A stretch of DNA of 64,000 nt from assembly GCA_902806575.1 (NCBI GenBank), contig CADCXD010000001.1, forward strand, positions 5,072,734 through 5,136,733. The letters run 5' to 3'. Position numbers and translations under genes: made by a program. The notes under the pieces were generated by a model. It was given only the letters and a program-made list of their open reading frames with translations, did not search any database and was not told the DNA's origin. Positions 58,902 through 64,000 of the stretch are shown here, piece by piece; the first letter of the stretch is position 1, and every line of letters begins with the position of its first letter. This DNA is from Jackrogersella multiformis (Eukaryota; Ascomycota; Sordariomycetes; Xylariales; Hypoxylaceae).

Positions 58902-60484
58902 GCGGAGTCCTGCGTCGTCGACTGCTTGTTTTACAGACTGTCCTAGGTGACACTGCAGGGACAATCATTCCGTCGCCGTCGCCGTGTCCAGGATAGGGAG
59001 TTGTGTGTTCGGCGTTCGTTCGTTCACTCTTCAACGACACGACACATAAGCACGACTTCATGCCGGCTTCTCCTACCGCAATTCCAGGGATGGTGGCTTT
59101 AGAGTCAAATAGCTTTGCTCCTAAACCATGCTGCTTGTCTAACTCGTTCAATTCTTACCCCATAGTTTCGTAACAACTTTGATAACCTTGATGAAAGGAG
59201 AGATGGGAGTTTCAAAGAATCTAAAAAGTCTAATAATTTACAAATACACTACAAATAAAGATAAACCTGGAGATACGGTACGACCGGATACGGTAAAAAT
59301 TCCACACAACACAATACGGAGACGAGTTATCCGCTCTGTAATTACATTGTACAACTTCATCGATCGAAGAGGACGGTCCAGGCTAAGGCTATTTTTAACC
59401 ACTTCTTCCACGTTTTCGCCTTGTCTACCTACCTAAGTGCCGCCTATCAACGATTGTACGCATATCAGAATGGAGTCGCGCTTTTAGCTTCCTAGGTAAC
59501 TTACCTATCCTACCCCTGAATTGAAGATAAGCACCGCCACGAGTGTGGAGTTGTGGGACCGAAGCCTTGGAAACAAACGGTTGACAAGACGAAGGAGACG
59601 TTCCTAAAGCGCCAACACTCTTTAGCATCTATAAGCCACTAGCCTCTTCCCCAGGGTCCTTGGTTCTTCGATTCTTTCGAGGGAAATCCTCGAGAAGGCT
59701 CTTCCCCTTCAGCATCTCGGAATTTTAGACCTTCAAATTAATAACATTGACCTAACGATATCACGGTATGATCCCGAGATTACACACGCATTTGCCTCTC
59801 GACTCAGGGGCTCGGAGGTTTAGTCCCATCATTTAGCCCTGCCTGCCAATAGGTATGCAGAGGGGTTCAACGCAAGTAGCATTCGTTAATTCAGGAACGG
59901 CCCGCGATATGCAAATAATTGTAGGTAGTCTTCGGTTGGAACCGCTCTGCCGGCATTCCTCATAAGGGTGCAAACAACTTATCTCCCAGCGTCGTATTTG
60001 CCGATGGGCAATGAAGAAGTGGTGCAGAAAGGCCACGCAGTTGCATCCATGTTAATTGCAAATAGTTGGTAGGTGATGGATGAGACTTATCTTCTTGGGT
60101 TGCAATATAATTATAATTACTGAAGAAAAGAATCAAAGAAGTCGATCCGCCGTTGTACTGCAGTGGTGATCTAGCGACTGACACCATCCTTATGCCTCTC
60201 GTTCTGGAGGTAATATATCCGATCTGTCCAAGAAAGCTTGACGAAGCTTGTTAACCAATTTGTACGACACGACACGTCGTTGTTATTCCCATCGCTTCTG
60301 TCGTCTCCGGGACCTCGGGAACGTTGCGGATATGATCAATCGGGATTCTCTTTCGTAAGAAGGTTGAATCGATTTGTCCTTTCATATGGATTTTGACTAA
60401 TGATAGGTATCATCGCTTAATTGCAAATTGCAAATTGAAAAACTGTGAAACCCAGCTAGCTAGGGCTACCAGCCTACATAACTT

Positions 60485-60845
60485 AGGGACCTAGGTACCT
60501 ACCTACCTAGGTACGTAATTGCTTGCATCGATCATCTCTACTTAGGTAGATACCTACCTAGGTAGCTCTAGCCGTCATATTAACCCCACCACCTACCACA
60601 TTTGGGATCAAAGTTCCCCGTTCCCATTGCCGCAAAGGTGGGAGTAGATCGCGGGGTTATCACGAGCGCGAGGGAAATCTTTTTTTGCTATGGTTGAACT
60701 GCCGGAAAGTACCTCACCACCCTTTTTTTAATGCTCACCGAACAACCGCGACAGCTACCTCCTACACAGGCAACTAACTAAGTACATTGTTTGTTGAACA
60801 TAGAGGTCATTCAGCTCTGCTGGAGAATACCTACCTAGGTAGGTA
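60485..60845. repeat. TACCTAGGTA-type cluster upstream of kynureninase
   Basis: Perfect copies at 60504-60513 and 60555-60564, and an 18-bp palindrome at 60828-60845, which ends 137 bp before the kynureninase start codon. Confidence 0.85.
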
Positions 60846-60982
60846 CTTAGTCTCCGCTCTAATAACAACATTCACAACACCATTAACAAATTTGCCGCCA
60901 GAATTGCCTCATCAACTTTTGATAAGGTGATTTACCTACCTCGTCTAACCTCCAAGCTGTACATACACACACGTCCCTTAGA

Positions 60983-62556
60983 ATGAGCGCCTCAGCCGCC
61001 CAATATCGGTTTTCGAATCTTCGTTCCCAGGCTAAAATCTTGGATGAGGAAGATAGTCTTCGTCATTTGAGGGACGAATTTCGAATCCCCACTAGAGCAG
61101 ATATCAAACGAACGACGCTCGAGAGCCACCAGCAGCACCAGCGGCAAGGTGATATGAACTGCCTTTTCCGGTCTTTCAGCAACCGAGAAACCTCTTCGCT
61201 CACACTTGAAATTCTATAGATCGTGACGATCCCGCCATAGCCGATGAAACGACGGCATGTACATACCTGTGCGGGAACTCCCTCGGATTGCAACCCAAAA
61301 GAACGGCAACTCGCATCAATCAGTATCTCCAAACATGGTCTACACAAGCCGTCCAGGGCCACTTCAAGCCGCTAGACGACTCTCCTTTGCCCACATGGCT
61401 TGACGCCGACGCCCGAGCTGCCAAATTGATGGCCCCCATCGTGGGAGCGGGTGAATCGGAAGTGGCAGTCATGCAGACACTGACGGCGAATTTGCATTTA
61501 TTGATGTCAGCCTTCTACCGGCCGGACCCGAAGGGAAGACACAAGATCATATTGGAGAGCAAGGCCTTCCCGAGCGATCATGTAAGGGATGGTCCGCATG
61601 ACGACAGAAAATGTGCCTTCGCTGAGACGTGATAGTTCGCCGTACTGAGCCAGATTCGCCATCATGGCCTTGAGCCAGACACCTCCATGGTGACCATAGA
61701 GTCGCCCTACTCGGAGGATTCTATGATCACCACATACGACATCCAGTCCATCATATCGAAGCACGCTTTAGACACCGCTCTGATCTTGCTACCAGGTATC
61801 CAGTACTACACTGGTCAGCTGTTGGATATCCCGACCATCACCGCGTTTGCGCATAAGCACGGCATCTTTATCATCTGGGACTTGGCGCACGCGGTGGGAA
61901 ACGTCCCAATCCAGCTACACGACTGGGACGTAGACGCGGCAGCCTGGTGCACGTATAAGTATCTCAACGGCGGACCGGGCTGTATAGGGGGCATGTTCAT
62001 CAACTCTCGGAATAGCTCGGTAAGCACGACCATCACCGACGAAGAGCCCGAGGTGGGATACGGCACGCGACTGTCAGGCTGGTGGGGAAACGACAAGGCA
62101 ACTCGCTTTCGGATGGAGAACAAGTTCCATCCCGTGAAAGGAGCAGCCGGATTTCAGCTGAGCAACCCTAGCATCCTTGACATCACAAGCCTGAGCGCAT
62201 CGCTCGAGGTCTTCGAACTCGCAGGCGGCATCTCGCCACTGCGAGAGAAGTCAAAGAAGCTCACTACGTTCCTGGAGCAGTCCCTCTCCGTCATATCGGA
62301 AGATGCAAGTAAACTCTTCCGAATCATTACACCGTCCGACCCAAACCAGCGCGGTGCCCAGCTGAGTGTACTGTTGGCGGATGGTCACCTGAACCCGGTG
62401 ATGAAGGAGTTCGAGAAGAGTGGTGTCGTCGTAGATGAGAGGCAGCCGAACGTCATCCGCGTAGCCCCCGCGCCTCTATATAACTCCTTCGCAGAATGCG
62501 TCGCATTTGCTGAGGCTTTCGAGTCGGCGTTGCTCGCAGCACAGAAATCACTATAG
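60983..62556 (+). CDS. BNA5: Kynureninase (L-kynurenine hydrolase)
   Basis: Exons 60983-61148, 61220-61581 and 61636-62556 join to 482 residues, the family length. Seen: YLCGNSLGLQPKRT, GAGESEVAVMQTLTANLHLL, FIIWDLAHAVGNVPIQLHDW (Asp that contacts the PLP ring), AAWCTYKYLNGGPGCIGG (PLP-binding Lys in TYKYLN), RLSGWWGNDKATRFRMEN, GAAGFQLSNPSILDITSLSA and a small domain ending VIRVAPAPLYNSFAECV. All core motifs are intact. Family role: cleaves kynurenine and 3-hydroxykynurenine to (3-hydroxy)anthranilate plus alanine in the tryptophan-to-NAD pathway; cytosolic. It is divergent from NAD-glutamate dehydrogenase across a long spacer. Confidence 0.96.
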
Positions 62557-63551
62557 GCTGGCCACCAGCAATGGAAATCGAAACATCATTTTGTTTATAA
62601 CCTACTGTTTAGTCGACCCGGAACTTATTTTTTATTCAATGGAAAGAGAAGTAGAGTGTATGTAGGATACGGCATGTACCAGAGAGCGTAGCGGTTTGGA
62701 TGATGATGTTTTATATTTGGGACCCACTCCATCGATTCTCTTAAGCTATTTCCACTGCCATGCCGAAGTAGGCAAAGGTTACTTGAATGAAAAATGTTAT
62801 TCGTCCGTCCATGTTCGACCCCTAATCAAGACTAGCTATATGCTGAGGCAAACTCCAGACAACTCTTGACCAGCATGTTCCGATTTTCACCTAGGAATAG
62901 CCTTGTACCTCACGATCACTGAAGAAATGAAAGTGCTAGATATATGACATCAAACTTCCAATATAACCAATTTACAAGCTGAGAAAATAGCAAGAAGGTA
63001 GCAAATAAATTAAAAGGCCGTCGAAGTACCATGGCACTTTCGTGATTGACGGAACGGGAGAACTGGTGGAGTTACGGCCGTAGTCGGAGAACCTAGGAAC
63101 GATGGCTCGGCGGGAAGGCCGAAGATGCCTCTTATTAAAGTTGCAATGGAGAGAGTTTTAAGGAGCATGTTGACTAGTAAAGGGGTGGTGGTTGAGAGAT
63201 GTTAAATATCCGAACAAGTAATGACGGTAACGATATGCATTGGTGATAGTTATAATGCTTCTGTTGGTTTATATGGCATCGCCAGTTGATGGTCCAGGGG
63301 CAAGATCTGGGAAGTTACTGTTTCTATAAGGAGACATACAGTGCCCCTTTCTCCTGTGAGTGATGTCGGTGATATTAAGGAGTAACTGTCAGTTTTTAGC
63401 CTTTAGCTACAAGCTTGGATTGTCACGGAGATTATTGAACGACCTTGGTATACCTAGATAATCTTTCGTAAACTCGGGCATTTATTAATAATATTGCTTT
63501 AACCATCCTCTTAACTCACCGATGGTGGGGCACCCTAAGAATAAGGAACTC
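62557..63551. other. Convergent spacer after kynureninase
   Basis: About 1 kb. Only imperfect CCTAGG motifs (62891, 63093, 63453). One small minus-strand frame with a hydrophobic start is listed separately. Confidence 0.5.
63010..63168 (-). CDS. Possible small secreted peptide, 52 residues (weak)
   Basis: The minus-strand frame starts MLLKTLSIATLIRGIFGLPA, a charge-then-hydrophobic start like a secretion signal, then a Pro/Thr-rich part and a short basic end (RQSRKCHGTSTAF) with a single Cys. There is no second Cys for a disulphide, no known family, and a frame this short can occur by chance. An intron could extend it. Confidence 0.15.
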   Translation of the reverse strand: MLLKTLSIATLIRGIFGLPAEPSFLGSPTTAVTPPVLPFRQSRKCHGTSTAF

Positions 63552-63948
63552 TTAATCTCGATCGTTCAAGCAATCCTCCACGATTCCCGATCCTTTAGCC
63601 GCTGGAGCTTGTGGTGCGGGCTCGGCTTTAGCTTCCGGCTGGGTAACGGGCTCTGGTGAGGCCTCGACTGGCTCCGGCTGCGCAGTCTTAGGTGCGACGG
63701 CTGCCGGTGCATCCTTTTTAAGTGCTCTAGCAGCGGGGACACTAGCTATGCAAGGGCAGAGCGCGGGGGCGTATGGGCATGGGATCCTTCACTGTTGTTA
63801 TCCTTCTCTGGCGAGAAGAACGATCCATCAACATCCTAGGACACGACGGAACTTAATCTGTCCTACTTTCCCGACGATCACATTATCCTTGAAGATGCAC
63901 ACATCGACCGCGTGCATGTGTGGCTCGTCCCGAAACTTGCCATACGAT
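63552..63948 (-). CDS. Unidentified gene, 3' end (5' part beyond the window)
   Basis: The last exon reads, on the minus strand, SVPAARALKKDAPAAVAP, then Pro/Ala/Glu-rich repeats (PEPVEASPEPVTQPEAKAEP) and ends GSGIVEDCLNDRD at 63552. Upstream, after an acceptor at about 63949 (CTTCATTACAG), an exon reads YGKFRDEPHMHAVDVCIFKD and continues NVIVGK. An intron should lie between the two, roughly 63750-63850, but its borders are not clear because phases do not fit simply (stop codons occur in the intervening frame). I do not recognise the family. The upstream intron begins at the window edge with TTAGGG-type units. Confidence 0.4.
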
Positions 63949-63966
63949 CTGTAATGAAGCACAGGA

Positions 63967-64000
63967 GGTTAGGGTTAGGAGTTAGGAGTTAGGGTTAGGG
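63967..64000 (+). repeat. Short TTAGGG / TTAGGAG telomere-like array
   Basis: About five units: GGTTAGGG, TTAGGAG twice, TTAGGG twice, with interruptions, continuing out of the window. The array lies directly behind a splice acceptor of the minus-strand gene, where the complementary strand gives CTAAC units, the fungal branch-site consensus. Confidence 0.7.

Larger units (their letters stand above)
55435..60982. other. 5.5 kb gene-poor divergent spacer between GDH2 and kynureninase
   Basis: The longest gene-free stretch outside the transposon. The left 1.5 kb contain A/G-rich + strand sequence (probable long GDH2 5' leader) with a GTTGA triplet repeat at about 55920. Palindrome blocks lie at 57300-57380, 57900-57990 and 60480-60850. 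A region open on both strands lies at 58310-58820, and a T21 run at 58881-58901. No tRNA or 5S gene recognised. A long leader, an unannotated non-coding RNA or a lost gene are all possible. Confidence 0.5.

Noticed and set aside
59760..59840. Possible tRNA-like segment (GGAGGTTTAGTCCC)
   Set aside because: No B-box consensus GGTTCGANTCC, no cloverleaf pairing that I could build.
63967..64000. True chromosome end (telomere)
   Set aside because: Units are degenerate, few and directly adjoin a splice acceptor of a gene continuing outward; more likely intronic. Kept as a finding because sequence beyond the window decides.
1..64000. CRISPR arrays, bacterial operons or phage genes
   Set aside because: Nothing resembling spaced direct repeats or prokaryotic genes; the window is fungal throughout.

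Overview
The window comes from a filamentous ascomycete (Pezizomycotina), most likely a sordariomycete. Almost every gene is broken by introns of about 45-170 bp with GTRNGT donors and CTRAC-type branch sites. A 6.9 kb retrotransposon has been turned into A+T-rich sequence by repeat-induced point mutation (RIP), and the housekeeping proteins are of fungal type. Assignment below class level would be guesswork.

Left accessory part (1-12722): the 3' end of a GH76 alpha-1,6-mannanase gene, 1.8 kb without a gene, an intact eight-exon MFS permease of the allantoate-permease (DAL5) type, and a class I methyltransferase gene that is dead. The methyltransferase is cut by a complete LTR retrotransposon (5094-11964; 313-bp LTRs; 5-bp target duplication) and also carries a frameshift and a stop outside the element. 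The transposon interior has no open frame of 60 codons on either strand. An AMP-forming acyl-CoA ligase follows (13283-15371).

Right core part (15976-64000), mostly conserved eukaryotic genes: APC4 (-), coatomer delta (-), an acidic conserved-looking unknown protein (+), a NIPA-type magnesium transporter (+), ribosomal protein S3 (-), a myotubularin phosphatase (+), cytosolic Phe-tRNA synthetase beta (-), PP2A scaffold A subunit (+), an EFM4-like lysine methyltransferase (-), mitochondrial processing peptidase alpha (+), a Cys-rich single-pass membrane protein (+), a secreted GH78 alpha-L-rhamnosidase (-), NAD-dependent glutamate dehydrogenase (-), kynureninase (+) and the 3' end of an unidentified gene (-). 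They do not form one pathway; the order is ordinary core synteny with divergent and convergent pairs. NAD-glutamate dehydrogenase and kynureninase (de novo NAD synthesis) share a 5.5 kb divergent spacer.

The most striking unexplained signal is a dispersed palindrome, TACCTAGGTA, with expanded forms up to 26 bp. It clusters in gene-upstream spacers, is nearly absent from convergent 3'-3' spacers, and I saw it in no exon. The LTR pair is a second informative signal: the two copies differ only by transitions, with a strand-dependent and edge-dependent pattern. No tRNA, rRNA or CRISPR was recognised.
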